DNA from: Vibrio maritimus
GTDB lineage: Bacteria; Pseudomonadota; Gammaproteobacteria; Enterobacterales; Vibrionaceae
Reading direction: 5' to 3'
DNA length: 64,000 nucleotides
Assembly (NCBI GenBank): GCA_000755425.1
Contig: BBMT01000002.1
Coordinates: forward strand, 558,001-622,000
Positions 37,371-48,465 of the stretch are shown here, piece by piece. Within the stretch, counting starts at the first letter, position 1. The number at the start of each line of letters is the position of its first letter. A program made the translations under genes and the position numbers. The notes below the pieces were generated by a model. That model was not told the DNA's origin and ran no database searches. It saw only the letters and a program-made list of their open reading frames with translations.

Positions 37371-39255
37371 ATGTCATCTGGCATGGATATCAATTCCATG
37401 GTGAGCAAAATCGTTGATGCGGAGCGCATACCAAAGCAGCAACGCATTGATTTTGAACGCGCAAAAATTGATACCAGTATCAGTGCCTATGGACGGCTCC
37501 GAGAATCACTCGATACGATGAAGAACCTGATGGCAAATTTTCGTCAGGAAAAAGCGTTTGCACTGCGTAGTGTAAACAGTACTGAGGAAAATATTGTCAC
37601 AGCCACAGCGACCACAGATGCGATCGCTGGCAAATATGCTGTCGATGTCTTGCAGCTTGCACAAAGCCATAAAATTGCCTCAGACGTCATCCCTGATGAC
37701 ACGCGATTTGGGCCGGGTAAGCTGCAAATTTCTCTTGGCGACGAACAGTTCGATTTATCCCTTCGTAAAAACTCCAGACTTACCGACGTGGTGAGAGCCA
37801 TCAATGGCGCCAGCGATAACCCCGGCGTTCGAGCTTCGATTATCAAAGACCGCAACGGGCCAAGGCTCATTGTTGCCTCCGATCAATCAGGTGCTGAAAA
37901 AGCGCTCACCATTGGCGTGCAAGCCGAAACTGGCAATGACCTATATCGACTTGAGTACAAAACCATAGAGCAGCGAGTACGCGATCTAGAACAAGCCCAA
38001 GAGGAAGCTCTAAGTCTACTAGGTATGCCATCAGAGCCTGAGAATGAAGTCAATCCGCAGCAAGAGGTCGCTGAAGCGCAAGAAGTGCAGCAGCCAGCGG
38101 ATGAAGGCGAAGGTAAAAAGGATACCGCTCAAGAGGCAACTTCTGGCCGCCTGAAGATACCATTCCTGGCTGGACCGAAACGGCATCCGGCACCCTAATG
38201 GATTCCTACCAAGCACCAGAGCCGGAGCTTGATGAAAAAGCGATTGAAAAATCGAAACAAGTACCAGGCTGGTCGAACACCGCCTCTGGTACCTTAACCG
38301 ACTCTTACGTCACCCCTGAAGAGGCGCAAGCTAAGCTCGAGGAAGAACTCGCAGCGGAAAAAGCAGCGATAGCAAAAGCTGTGGCCGATGGTGATATGAC
38401 GGAAGAAGAGGCTAAAAAGCTAGAGCGCGAAAAACTGTCGCCAGAAGAGCGCGAACGGTTAGATAAAGTCGAGGCAATTCAATCAGAACTCGCTGAAGCT
38501 CAGCGTTCAATGCAAATTTACATGGGGATGACAGAGGTGCAATCCGCACAAGATTCAGTCGTCCTTCTCGATGGCGTTGCTGAACTCTCAAGTCACAATA
38601 ATGTGATTGAAGATGCGATTGAAGGTGTGGACTTAACCTTAAAAGGCACCACCAAACCAGGGGAGCGAGCTGCCGAAATTGGCGTTGAATACGACAGAGA
38701 TAGTGTACGCGCCGATATTGAACAGTTTGTGAATGCCTATAACCAATTCTTTGAAGTGTCTCAGGACTTGTCCAAGGTTGATCCGACCACGGGAAGAGCA
38801 GGGCCACTTGCGGGTGACAGTATCGTACGCAGCGCCGACTCTAGGCTGAAAAGCGTGTTTTCAAGTAGCGTAGAAGGTGCTCCAAAAGATCTGAGTTCGC
38901 TTACCGAGTTTGGTATTACACTACACGGGAAGGGCGCCTAGAAATTAACTATCAACTGCTCGATAAGCAGCTCAACAATAATTTTGGCAATCTAGGTGAT
39001 TTCTTTGGTGGCAATAACGGGTTTGCCAAGAAGGTCGAAGATGCTATTCACAGCATGACGGGAATGACGGGCTCCATCCGTACTCGAGAGAAGAGTCTGT
39101 CGGAGCAAAACTATCGCCTCAATGACGACCAAGCTTCCTTAGACAGGCGCATGGAAGGTATTGAGAAGCGAACCCAAGATAAATTCGCTGCGATGCAAGA
39201 TGCGACTGGAAAGATGCAAGCGCAGCTTGCAGGCATGATGAATGCCTTATCTTGA
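37371..39255 (+). CDS. fliD: Filament cap protein FliD (HAP2), frame broken two or three times
   Basis: Reconstruction gives about 629-635 residues. It has the N-terminal FliD domain (SSGMDINSMVSKIVDAER), a Vibrio-type acidic insert with two copies of a PGW-TASGTL-DSY motif (in the translations around 38170-38215 and 38260-38310), the FliD_C domain (EFGIT onwards) and a C-terminal SIRTREKSL coiled coil. FliD caps the filament and inserts flagellin. Bases are missing at about 38150 (expected PEDTIPGW) and 38920 (FGITTTREGR). The N-terminus may really begin at GTG 37351 (NNGPIGMSSG) with a further base lost at 37370. Confidence 0.85.
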
Positions 39256-39280
39256 TTGTTATCCGTACGGAGTTAATTAA

Positions 39281-39583
39281 ATGCTTATTTTCAATGAGTT
39301 AAGTGATTTAGATCACCGTTTGTTATCTCTGATAGAAAATATTGACCCAGAGACTGAAGAAATTCATCAGTTGGTCGATAAAAGAGAACAGTTAATCAAA
39401 ACCATTATTGATGTCTGCAAAAGGAATCCGAACCTGCAGCAAAGTGCTCAGTGGCAGCAGGTGGTCGAGTCGACTCGCCATATTGCGCGGCTGATGGAAT
39501 CAAAAACGGAACAACTGGGACAGTCGTTAAGAAAATACCGACATGGTAAACGTTCCTTACAGCAGTACAAAAAATTTATTTGA
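39281..39583 (+). CDS. flaI: Flagellar protein FlaI (FliT-like chaperone)
   Basis: A 100-residue helical protein encoded between fliD and fliS, in the position of Vibrio flaI. Size and helical content match FliT-type chaperones that hold the cap protein FliD before export. Sequence similarity to FliT is weak by eye, so the chaperone role is inferred from position. Confidence 0.7.
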   Translation: MLIFNELSDLDHRLLSLIENIDPETEEIHQLVDKREQLIKTIIDVCKRNPNLQQSAQWQQVVESTRHIARLMESKTEQLGQSLRKYRHGKRSLQQYKKFI

Positions 39584-39593
39584 GAGGATAGTG

Positions 39594-40004
39594 ATGCGTG
39601 GTTCATTGCAAGCATACAAGAAAGTTTCTGTAGACAGTCAGTTAACGGCTGCCTCACCGCACAAAGTTATCCAAATGCTTATGGGTGGCGCTATCGAAAG
39701 GCTAATCCAAGCAAAAGCAGCGATGGAGCAAGGCAACATTCCTGTTAAAGGTGAGCGCATCGGTAAAGCTCTCGACATTATTATTGCCCTGCGTAGTTGC
39801 CTATCTATGGACGATGGTGGCGATATCGCGAAAAATTTGGATCAATTGTATGAGTTCATGATTAGCCAAATTACCGAGGCAAACCATGAAAACAACCCGA
39901 AACCAATTGATGATGTGATTGAGATTATACGTGAAATCAAGTCAGCTTGGGATCAAATCCCAACTAACTATCACAACCTAACTGCTCAAGAAGTAGGTAT
40001 TTAA
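39594..40004 (+). CDS. fliS: Flagellin export chaperone FliS
   Basis: A 136-residue all-helical protein with the FliS signature (AYKKVSVDSQLTAASPHKVIQMLMGGAIERL, and later ALRSCLSMDDGGDIAKNLDQLYEFM). FliS binds flagellin C-termini and stops premature polymerisation. ATG 39594 has GAGAGGA seven bases upstream. It ends the operon and is followed by a terminator at 40069-40100. Confidence 0.95.
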   Translation: MRGSLQAYKKVSVDSQLTAASPHKVIQMLMGGAIERLIQAKAAMEQGNIPVKGERIGKALDIIIALRSCLSMDDGGDIAKNLDQLYEFMISQITEANHENNPKPIDDVIEIIREIKSAWDQIPTNYHNLTAQEVGI

Positions 40005-40068
40005 GCGGAATAAACCTCTTAAACTGGCGGTGTGTCAGTTGCCTTCTTATATTAATGCCAATAGAATA

Positions 40069-40100
40069 GACGCCATTCTTAGCCTAATGGCGCTTTTTTT
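40069..40100 (+). terminator. Terminator after fliS
   Basis: CGCCATT (40071-40077) pairs with AATGGCG (40086-40092), followed by seven T. Confidence 0.85.
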
Positions 40101-40218
40101 GTACCTAAGCATCTGTTTTATAAAACTCTTATAGCGTTTATAAAGCGCATTTGTCGCACAAATTTTGCGGCTGTATCTAGATGCATAGGTTGACTTATCA
40201 AGGCATTATTCCTGACAC

Positions 40219-41681
40219 ATGCAAGACTTAGCTAAACTTCTTGTTATTGCTGACGACTCGCAAGTGCGCAATAACCTTCAGACTATCCTTGAGTTTGTGG
40301 GTGAGCACTGCGTTGCAATTTCATCGAACGACATCAATCAAATTGATTGGACTCAGACCTGGTCTGGGTGCATCGTCGGTGCACTGCAAAGCGCGACGCT
40401 CTCCAACGCCTTGCTGGCTCAGCTTGCTGTGTCAAATCACATCCCACTTCTTGTCACTAGTGAGTTCACGGGCGCCGTCGAATCCCTGACCAGTTTTGTT
40501 GGTGAACTTGAATTCCCGCTCAATTACCCACAGCTCAGCGATGCTTTGCGTCACTGTCGTGAGTTTTTGGGACGCAAAGGGGTACAAGTCCCATCCGCGA
40601 CGCGCAAGAATACTCTGTTTCGTAGCCTAGTCGGCCAAAGCTCTGGTATTCAAGAGGTTCGCCATCTCATTGAGCAAGTTTCTGGTTCAGAGGCGAATGT
40701 ACTGATTCTAGGTGAATCGGGTACCGGTAAAGAAGTGGTTGCGCGCAATATTCACTACCATTCCAGTCGTCGTAAAGGGCCGTTTGTACCGGTTAACTGC
40801 GGTGCTATTCCTCCCGATCTATTGGAAAGTGAACTGTTTGGCCACGAGAAAGGGGCGTTTACTGGCGCAATCACTGCACGTAAAGGGCGCTTTGAGCTTG
40901 CTGAAGGCGGTACACTGTTCCTCGATGAAATTGGCGATATGCCAATGCCAATGCAAGTGAAGCTCCTGCGTGTACTTCAAGAACGAGTATTTGAACGCGT
41001 TGGTGGCACATCAGTGATCAAGGCCAATGTTCGAATTGTAGCGGCAACCCACCGCGATCTTGAAAGCATGATTCAAGAGACTCAGTTCCGTGAAGACCTC
41101 TACTATCGCCTAAATGTGTTCCCAATTGAGATGCCATCACTTCGTGAGCGCAAAGAAGATATTCCACTGCTGCTTCAAGAGCTTCTAGCTCGTATGGAAG
41201 CGGAAGGTGGTCAACCAATATGCTTTGCACCGCGCTCAATTAACTCGTTGATGGAGCACGATTGGCCTGGCAATGTTCGTGAACTTGCAACTTAGTAGAG
41301 CGCATGGTGATCCTGTATCCGAATAGTTTAGTCGATGTAAACCATCTTCCGGTGAAGTATCGTTACAGTGACATCCCTGAGTTCCAGCCAGAGATGAACA
41401 CACTTAAGACCATCGAAGAGCAAGAGCGAGATGCACTTGATAGTATTTTCTCAGATGATTTCTCTTTTGATGACGAGCCTGACTTTGATGCACAGCACGC
41501 ACCCCAGTCACTGCCTCCAGAAGGCGTGAACTTGAAAGAGATGCTAGCCGACCTTGAAGTCAATATGATCAACCAAGCACTGGACGCACAAGATGGCATC
41601 GTTGCCCGTGCGGCTGACATGCTTGGTATGCGACGTACTACGCTCGTCGAGAAAATGCGTAAGTACGCCATTCATCGTTAA
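40219..41681 (+). CDS. flrA: Master flagellar regulator FlrA (sigma54 activator), frame broken once
   Basis: Reconstruction gives about 487 residues. An N-terminal FleQ-type domain without a phospho-acceptor Asp (1-125) is followed by an AAA+ domain with Walker A GESGTGKE (165-172), the sigma54-contact loop GAFTGA (212-217) and FLDEIGDM, and a C-terminal Fis-type helix-turn-helix ([23 protein letters not shown]). FlrA drives the class II genes, and c-di-GMP inhibits it in V. cholerae. The break is at 41289-41290 (an A lost, expected RELANLVERM). No good ribosome site precedes the ATG. Confidence 0.9.
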
Positions 41682-41795
41682 GTGTTCATCACTTTCGCTA
41701 TTCTGATAGACGGAATAAATTTGACGCAGTTCACGCTTGAAAATTGACGACAAATAATTGACGCAATTAAGTATCTGAAAAATAACAAATATAGC

Positions 41796-41811
41796 CGGCA
41801 TGCCTTTTGCA
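41796..41811 (+). promoter_or_regulatory. Sigma54-like promoter of flrBC
   Basis: CGGCATGCCTTTTGCA has GG and GC correctly spaced and a perfect TTGCA, but C in place of T at the first position. It lies 72 bases before flrB, where FlrA is expected to act. Confidence 0.65.
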
Positions 41812-41882
41812 TTCTCGGGCTATAGTCTTTTATGGGCTTACGTATTTCTACGAGCAGTGTTAATGGAAGGAAAGCCTCGTAC

Positions 41883-42962
41883 ATGAACCAGATGGTCAAC
41901 GAAACCTCGCAGTCTGAACCACAATCCAGTTCGCACTTAGACTCTCTCGAGTCGCAAGTTGAACGTTATCAGCAAGTCATTGAAGCGATGCCCGCTGGAG
42001 TGATTTTGCTTGATACTCAAGGCGTCGTGCGTGAAGCGAACCCAGAAGCACACCGTATTCTGGAGATCCCGCTGGTGGGTCAAAAGTGGTTTCATCTTAT
42101 TCAAGTAGTCTTTGACCCAAAAGAAGATGATGGACATGAGGTATCGCTGCGTAATGGGCGCAAAGTACGTTTGGCTATTTCAGCGTCTTCGACTGGACAG
42201 CTTATCTTGATTACCGATTTGACGGAAACACGCTTACTGCAGTCGCGAGTCAGTGACTTACAGCGTCTGTCGTCTTTGGGGCGCATGGTGGCTTCTTTGG
42301 CTCACCAAGTCCGCACGCCGCTATCAAGTGCGATGCTATACGCCTCAAACCTTGCAGCGCCAAACCTTCCGCAAGTGACGCGTGAGCGTTTTCAAGTCAA
42401 GCTGGTCGATAGACTTCATGACCTTGAGAAGCAGGTTAACGACATGCTGCTGTTCGCCAAGGGCGGAGACAACAAGGTAATTAAACCTTTTACTATCGGT
42501 GACTTGGTTGCCGAATATCAGCCGATGGTCGAGACCACGCTTAAGAGCAATCAAATCGACTACTGCTTGGAAGTCGAACAAGAACAGACACCGCTATTAG
42601 GCAACGTGAATGCACTAGCGTCAGCCCTGAGTAATTTAGTGTTGAATGCGGTACAAATTGCAGGAAAGGGCTCCCAGGTCGATGTGTTTTTTAGGCCGGT
42701 AAATAACGAATTAAAAATCTCGGTACAAGACAGCGGCCCTGGTGTACCGAAAGAGCTACAACAAAAAATCATGGAGCCATTTTTCACCACACGGTCTCAG
42801 GGTACAGGTCTTGGGTTAGCTGTGGTTCAAATGGTATGTCGTGCCCACGAGGGACGATTGGAATTAATATCAGAAGAAGATGATGGTGCTTGTTTTACCA
42901 TGTGCTTGCCACTGGCAAAAACAGCGTCAGATCAAGAAGTAACGGACGAAGGACATAACTGA
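41883..42962 (+). CDS. flrB: Flagellar sensor histidine kinase FlrB
   Basis: A 359-residue soluble kinase. A PAS domain (about 25-115) precedes the HisKA helix with phospho-acceptor H141 in SLAHQVRTPLSSAM, and an HATPase domain with N-box (LSNLVLNAVQ), G1 (DSGPGVP) and G2 (GTGLGLAVVQ). FlrB phosphorylates FlrC. No membrane segment is present. ATG 41883 has an upstream AAGGAAAG; an earlier in-frame ATG at 41832 lacks one. Its stop overlaps the flrC start. Confidence 0.9.
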   Translation: MNQMVNETSQSEPQSSSHLDSLESQVERYQQVIEAMPAGVILLDTQGVVREANPEAHRILEIPLVGQKWFHLIQVVFDPKEDDGHEVSLRNGRKVRLAISASSTGQLILITDLTETRLLQSRVSDLQRLSSLGRMVASLAHQVRTPLSSAMLYASNLAAPNLPQVTRERFQVKLVDRLHDLEKQVNDMLLFAKGGDNKVIKPFTIGDLVAEYQPMVETTLKSNQIDYCLEVEQEQTPLLGNVNALASALSNLVLNAVQIAGKGSQVDVFFRPVNNELKISVQDSGPGVPKELQQKIMEPFFTTRSQGTGLGLAVVQMVCRAHEGRLELISEEDDGACFTMCLPLAKTASDQEVTDEGHN

Positions 42963-44375
42963 TGGCTCAGAGCAAAGTATTGATCGTTGAAGATGATGAA
43001 GGTCTTCGCGAAGCATTAGTCGATACGCTAGCGCTTGCTGGCTATGAATGGGTTGAAGCGGACTGTGCAGAAGATGCGTTAGTGAAACTAAAAACGCAAC
43101 CTGTAGACATTGTGGTTTCTGACGTTCAGATGGCGGGTATGGGGGGCTGGCGCTGCTTCGCAATATCAAGCAGCACTGGCCGAATCTACCTGTTCTTCTA
43201 ATGACGGCGTACGCAACATTGAGGACGCTGTGGCTGCAATGAAAGAAGGCGCTATCGACTATATGGCGAAGCCATTTGCGCCTGAAGTTTTGCTCAATAT
43301 GGTTAGTCGTTATGCACCTGTCAAGTCGGACGATAATGGCGATGCAGTGGTAGCGGATGCTAAAAGCATTCAGCTATTAGCACTCGCAGAAAAAGTGGCT
43401 AAAACCGATGCCAGCGTGATGGTGCTTGGTCCAAGTGGTTCGGGTAAAGAAGTGATGTCTCGTTACATTCACAACAAGTCACTGCGCGCTGATGGCCCAT
43501 TCGTGGCGATTAACTGCGCTGCTATCCCAGACAACATGCTAGAAGCAACGCTGTTTGGTTACGAAAAAGGTGCCTTTACCGGTGCCATACAAGCTTGTCC
43601 GGGCAAATTTGAACAGGCGCAGGGCGGCACGATTTTGCTGGATGAAATCAGTGAAATGGATCTTAATCTGCAAGCCAAACTGTTGCGCGTTCTGCAAGAG
43701 CGTGAGGTAGAGCGCCTTGGTAGCCGCAAGAGTATTTCACTTGATGTTCGTGTTCTTGCGACCAGTAACCGTGACCTTAAACAGTACGTTCAAGAAGGCA
43801 ACTTCCGTGAAGATTTGTATTACCGTCTAAACGTGTTCCCAATTGCGTGGCCTGCACTGCGTGAGCGTACCGGGGATATCGCGCCTCTCGCTCGTCACTT
43901 AACAGAGCGTCACTGTAAGAAATTGGGTATGCCGGTGCCAGAGTTTACTGAACAAGCTTTGGCGAAACTGCAAAGCTACCCTTGGCCGGGCAACGTACGT
44001 GAGCTTGATAACGTGGTGCAGCGCGCTCTGATTCTGTGTGATCAAAGTCAAGTTGCCGCGGAGCACATTTTGCTCGAAGGCGTGGACTGGCAAGATGCAT
44101 CGAGCCTACAAATCGCAGTATCAGACCCAGTATCCGTTGCAGCTCCGATGGTCACTCCGGTAGCCGAAGTCGAGTCTGAACTGGCTCGTCCGGTGGCAAA
44201 TAGTGAAGGGCTTGGCGGTGAGCTCCGAGACCAAGAGTTTGCGATTATCTTAGACACATTAAAAGAGTGTGAGGGTCGTCGTAAAGAGATGGCTGAGAAG
44301 CTGGGCATCAGCCCTCGAACTTTACGTTATAAGCTCGCTAAAATGCGCGATGCGGGAATTGAGATCCCTAGCTAA
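42962..44375 (+). CDS. flrC: Flagellar response regulator FlrC (sigma54 activator), frame broken twice
   Basis: Reconstruction gives about 471 residues: a receiver with acceptor D54 (VVSDVQMAG), an AAA+ domain with Walker A GPSGSGKE, GAFTGA and LLDEISEM, and a C-terminal Fis-type helix-turn-helix (RRKEMAEKLGISPRTLRYKLAKM). Phospho-FlrC activates class III sigma54 promoters (basal body and hook genes and flaA). The frame breaks in the G6 run at 43141-43146 (expected GMGGLALLRN) and at about 43217 (an A lost, expected AYATIEDAV). Confidence 0.9.
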
Positions 44376-44423
44376 ACGTCACAATTTATTTGCCCTTGGT
44401 GCTGGTCAGCATCGGGGCAAGCG

Positions 44424-44439
44424 TGGCATAATTTTTGCT
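44424..44439 (+). promoter_or_regulatory. Sigma54 promoter of the fliE operon
   Basis: TGGCATAATTTTTGCT fits the -24/-12 consensus, 75 bases before fliE, the first gene of the basal-body/export operon. Confidence 0.8.
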
Positions 44440-44514
44440 GTTTTATTTCCATAAATTAGAAATATCAGAATTTAAAAAGGAAACTGTCAATAAATTGACA
44501 GAAGATGGTACAAC

Positions 44515-44826
44515 ATGAAAGTTGACGGACTACACCATGAAATGCAGGCGATGATGTTTGAAGCCTCAAACGCAAAGCCGACAGCGACCGCCCATCAAGT
44601 GGGTGCCAACTTTGGCGATATGTTGTCCCAAGCAGTGAATAACGTAAATGGTCTTCAAAAAACCTCTGGTGATCTTCAAACCCGTTTTGACCGCGGTGAC
44701 GCTGATGTCTCATTGTCAGACGTCATGATTGCTCGTAATAAGTCGAGCGTCGCTTTCGAAGCAACCATTCAAGTGAGAAATAAGCTCGTCGAAGCCTATA
44801 AAGAACTCATGAACATGCCCGTGTAA
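44515..44826 (+). CDS. fliE: Flagellar MS-ring/rod adaptor FliE
   Basis: A 103-residue protein with the FliE C-terminal region DVSLSDVMIARNKSSVAFEATIQVRNKLVEAYKELMNM. FliE links the MS ring to the proximal rod and is the first exported substrate. It opens the operon behind a sigma54 promoter and is 15 bases before fliF. Confidence 0.95.
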   Translation: MKVDGLHHEMQAMMFEASNAKPTATAHQVGANFGDMLSQAVNNVNGLQKTSGDLQTRFDRGDADVSLSDVMIARNKSSVAFEATIQVRNKLVEAYKELMNMPV

Positions 44827-44841
44827 TCTAGGTAATAAGAA

Positions 44842-46589
44842 GTGGCTCAAGATAACCAGTCGACCGACGTCGCAGTCATGGATAGTGGTGCGGACACCGC
44901 AATGGTCTCTAGCACAGACATCTCAACCGATAGTCAAAATCCTGACATCAATGAAAAAAGCAGCTCCAAATTTGATTTGGCCGTCGGCGATCTCGATCTG
45001 CTGCGACAAATCGTACTGGTTCTGTCGATCTCAATCTGCGTCGCCTTGATTGTGATGCTCTTTTTCTGGGTCAAAGAGCCAGAAATGCGCCCACTTGGGG
45101 TATACGAAACTGAAGAATTGATCCCGGTTCTTGACTATCTCGATCAGCAAAAAGTTGCCTATAAACTTAATGGCAACTCTTTGAGCGTACCTGCAAGCGA
45201 GTACAATAGTCTCAAGTTAGATATGGTGCGTGCTGGACTTAATCGCTCGTCGAATGCTGGCGACGATATCTTGATGCAAGACATGGGGTTTGGTGTATCT
45301 CAGCGTCTTGAGCAAGAGCGTCTCAAACTTAGCCGTGAAAGGCAGCTCGCCAAAGCTATTGAGCAAATGAAGCAAGTGCGCACCGCGCGCATATTGCTCG
45401 CACTACCAAAACAAAGCGTGTTTGTTCGTCATAACCAGGAAGCGTCTGCTTCGGTATTTCTGACTCTGGCGATGGGCGCGTCACTCAAACAACAAGAAGT
45501 CGATTCTGTTGTCGATATGGTAGCGAGCGCTGTCCCAGGCATGAAGCCATCACGTATTACCGTTACTGATCAACATGGTCGTCTTCTCAACTCAGGCTCT
45601 CAAGATGCGACTTCAATGGCAAGGCGTAAAGAGCAAGAGCTTGAGCGCAACCAAGAACAGGCGCTGCGTGAGAAAATTGATTCCGTTCTTATCCCAATTT
45701 TGGGTTTGGGCAACTACACCGCTCAGGTTGATATTGAACTCGACTTTAGTGCTGTCGAGCAAACGCGTAAGCGCTTTGATCCTAACACTCCAGCAACACG
45801 AAGCGAGTACACGCTAGAGGATTACAACAACGGCAATGTGGTTGCCGGTGTGCCTGGTGCGCTGAGTAACCAGCCGCCAGCCGATGCGTCGATTCCGACC
45901 GATGTGGCGCAAATGAAAGATGGCTCAGTGATGGGGCAAGGTTCGGTACACAAAGAAGCAACGCGCAACTTTGAGCTCGATACCACCATCAGTCATGAGC
46001 GTAAACAAACAGGTGTGGTTAACCGACAAACCGTTGCAGTTGCAATTAAAAACCGCGCGAAAGTCAATCCCGATACCGGTGAAGTGACGTACGAACCGCG
46101 CTCTGAAAGTGAGCTGGCAGCACTGCGTCAAATACTCGTGGGTGCGGTAGGCTTTAACGAAAATCGCGGCGACTTGTTGAATGTTCTTAGTATGACTTTC
46201 GAAGAGCCAGCTGCTGAGCTTCTGCCAGATGTGCCATTTGGGAGCATCCAAACTTCAATGATTGGATTCGCTGGTTCGCAAGTGCGCTGGTGATTGTGGT
46301 TGTTGTGATGGTGCTTATCCGTCCTGCGATGAAGAAACTGCTTAATCCTGCTGCCGCTGAAGAAGACGAGCAGCTGTATGGACCTGACGGTCTGCCGCTC
46401 GGTGCGGATGGTGAAACCAGCTTGATTGGCACCGATATTGACGGCAGTGAGCTGTTTGAATTTAGCTCCGGCATTGATTTGCCGAATCTACATAAAGATG
46501 AAGATGTGTTGAAAGCCGTGCGTGCACTGGTCGCCAACGAACCTGAACTGGCTGCGCAAGTAGTGAAAAACTGGATGGCCGAGAACTAA
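44842..46589 (+). CDS. fliF: Flagellar MS-ring protein FliF, frame broken once
   Basis: Reconstruction gives 582 residues with two membrane helices (about 60-80 and near 475) enclosing the large periplasmic ring-building region (LDYLDQQKVAYKLNGNSL, RILLALPKQSVFVRHNQEASASVFL). FliF is the base on which rotor and export gate assemble. It starts at GTG 44842. The break is at 46237-46239 (a T lost, expected PFWEHPNFNDW), just before the second membrane helix. Its stop overlaps the fliG start (TAATG). Confidence 0.9.
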
Positions 46590-47640
46590 TGGCAAACGAT
46601 ATTGTAGCGGCCAATGGTGGCCAAATAGTGGAATCTAGCGTTGATATCGCCTCAATTGGTGGTGATGAAAAAGCAGCTATTTTGTTATTGAGTCTGAATG
46701 AGTCTGATGCGGCGAGCATTATCCGTCACCTTGAGCTAAGCAGGTTCAGCGTGTTGGTAGCGCAATGGCGAAAGCAACTGACCTGAGTCAAGATAAAGTC
46801 GGCGTTGTGCACCGCGCATTTTTGGAAGACATTCAGAAATACACCAACATCGGTATGGGCAGTGAAGACTTCATGCGTAATGCTTTGGTTGCTGCACTCG
46901 GTGAAGACAAGGCCAACAACTTGGTTGACCAAATTTTGCTGGGTACGGGTTCAAAAGGTCTCGATTCATTGAAATGGATGGATCCACGCCAAGTAGCAAG
47001 CATTATTGTAAACGAGCACCCACAGATCCAAACCATTGTTCTTTCTTACCTAGAAGCGGATCAATCAGCAGAAATCTTGTCACAGTTCCCTGAACGTGTT
47101 CGCCTTGATTTGATGATGCGTATCGCCAACCTAGAAGAAGTTCAGCCGTCTGCACTTGCAGAGCTGAACGAAATCATGGAGAAACAGTTCGCAGGCCAAG
47201 CTGGTGCACAAGCTGCCAAGATTGGTGGCCTGAAGGCAGCGGCGGAGATCATGAACTACCTAGACAACAACGTCGAAGGTATCCTCATGGATCAAATTCG
47301 CGACCAAGACGAAGACATGGCGACTCAGATTCAAGACCTCATGTTTGTGTTCGAAAACCTTATCGAAGTCGACGACCAGGGTATTCAGAAGCTGCTTAGA
47401 GACGTACCGCAAGACGTGTTGCAGCGTGCACTGAAAGGTGCAGATGAAGGTCTTAAAGAGAAGATCTTCAACAACATGTCGAAACGTGCTGCAGATATAA
47501 TGCGTGAAGACATTGAAGCGATGCCGCCAGTACGTGTCGCAGATGTGGAGGCCGCGCAAAAAGAAGTGCTCACTATTGCAAGGCGTATGGCAGACAACGG
47601 AGAACTTATGCTGTCCGGTGGCGCAGACGAGTTCTTGTAA
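46589..47640 (+). CDS. fliG: Flagellar rotor/switch protein FliG, frame broken once
   Basis: Reconstruction gives 350 residues: FliG_N (GGDEKAAILLLSLNESDAASIIRHL), middle domain with EHPQIQTIVLSYLE, and the C-terminal torque domain with the charged helix around QRALKGADEGLKEKIFNNMSKRAADIMRED. FliG converts stator contact into rotation. The break is at about 46736 (a C lost, expected HLEPKQVQRVG). Start overlaps the fliF stop. Confidence 0.9.
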
Positions 47641-47664
47641 TCCCAGTTAAAAGAAGGTTTGCCG

Positions 47665-48465
47665 ATGTCTGGTGATCGAAAACGTGGCTTTTTACGCCCA
47701 TCTGAAGATAACACTGTAGAGCAAGCGCATTCGTGGGGCTTGCCTGACTACACCTCTCAAGTGACTCAAGAAGCTAGAGAAACGGCGCTTAACTATGACC
47801 CGAGCTGGACTCCTCGTGAAGAGGTCGCTCAGGAAGAAGAGCCGTTAATGCTCACCGAGGAGCAAATCGAGCAAATCAAACAAGGCGCCTACCAAGATGG
47901 TCTTTTCCAAGGCCAAGAAGCGGGCTTTAAGCAAGGTTATGACAAAGGCAAAGAGGAAGGCCTCGCTGCCGGTCATAGCGAAGGTTTAGAGCTGGGTAAA
48001 GCAGAAGGCGTGTCGGCCGGTGAAGAGTACATTAAACAGCAAGTCGACACCTTCATGGAGCTTGCTAATCAGTTTGCGAACCCGCTTGAGCTGATGAACA
48101 ATCAAGTTGAAAAGCAGCTGGTAGATATGGTGCTAGCACTGACCAAAGAAGTCGTGCATGTCGAAGTTCAAACTAACCCACAAATCATCCTCGATACCAT
48201 TAAACAGTCAGTGGAAGCTTTGCCTATCCTAGGTCATGCGATTACGTTAAAACTCAACCCGATTGATGTTGATATCGTGCGCGCCGCTTATGGTGATGAT
48301 GAGCTAAACATTCGCAATTGGACATTAGCCGTCGAACCGTCGCTTAATCGCGGTGATGTGTATATTGAGGCGGGCGATTCTAGCGTGAGTTATAAACTGG
48401 AAGATCGCGTTAAAAACGTTCTCCAGAGCTTTTGCGGTGCCAATCGCCACCAAGGGGGCGAGTAA
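47665..48465 (+). CDS. fliH: Flagellar export ATPase regulator FliH
   Basis: A 266-residue protein with an N-terminal Trp-containing tail, a Gly-repeat coiled region ([25 protein letters not shown] with GxxxG spacing, near 80-115) and a C-terminal FliI-binding domain. FliH ties the ATPase FliI to the C-ring. ATG 47665 has AAGAAGG upstream. Its stop overlaps the fliI start. The frame is intact. Confidence 0.95.
   Translation: MSGDRKRGFLRPSEDNTVEQAHSWGLPDYTSQVTQEARETALNYDPSWTPREEVAQEEEPLMLTEEQIEQIKQGAYQDGLFQGQEAGFKQGYDKGKEEGLAAGHSEGLELGKAEGVSAGEEYIKQQVDTFMELANQFANPLELMNNQVEKQLVDMVLALTKEVVHVEVQTNPQIILDTIKQSVEALPILGHAITLKLNPIDVDIVRAAYGDDELNIRNWTLAVEPSLNRGDVYIEAGDSSVSYKLEDRVKNVLQSFCGANRHQGGE

Noticed and set aside
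43141..43146. Programmed frameshifting at the flrC G6 run
   Set aside because: The shift pattern is the same as in many other genes with no slippery site or downstream structure, and a second break follows at 43217. A shared sequencing artefact is simpler.
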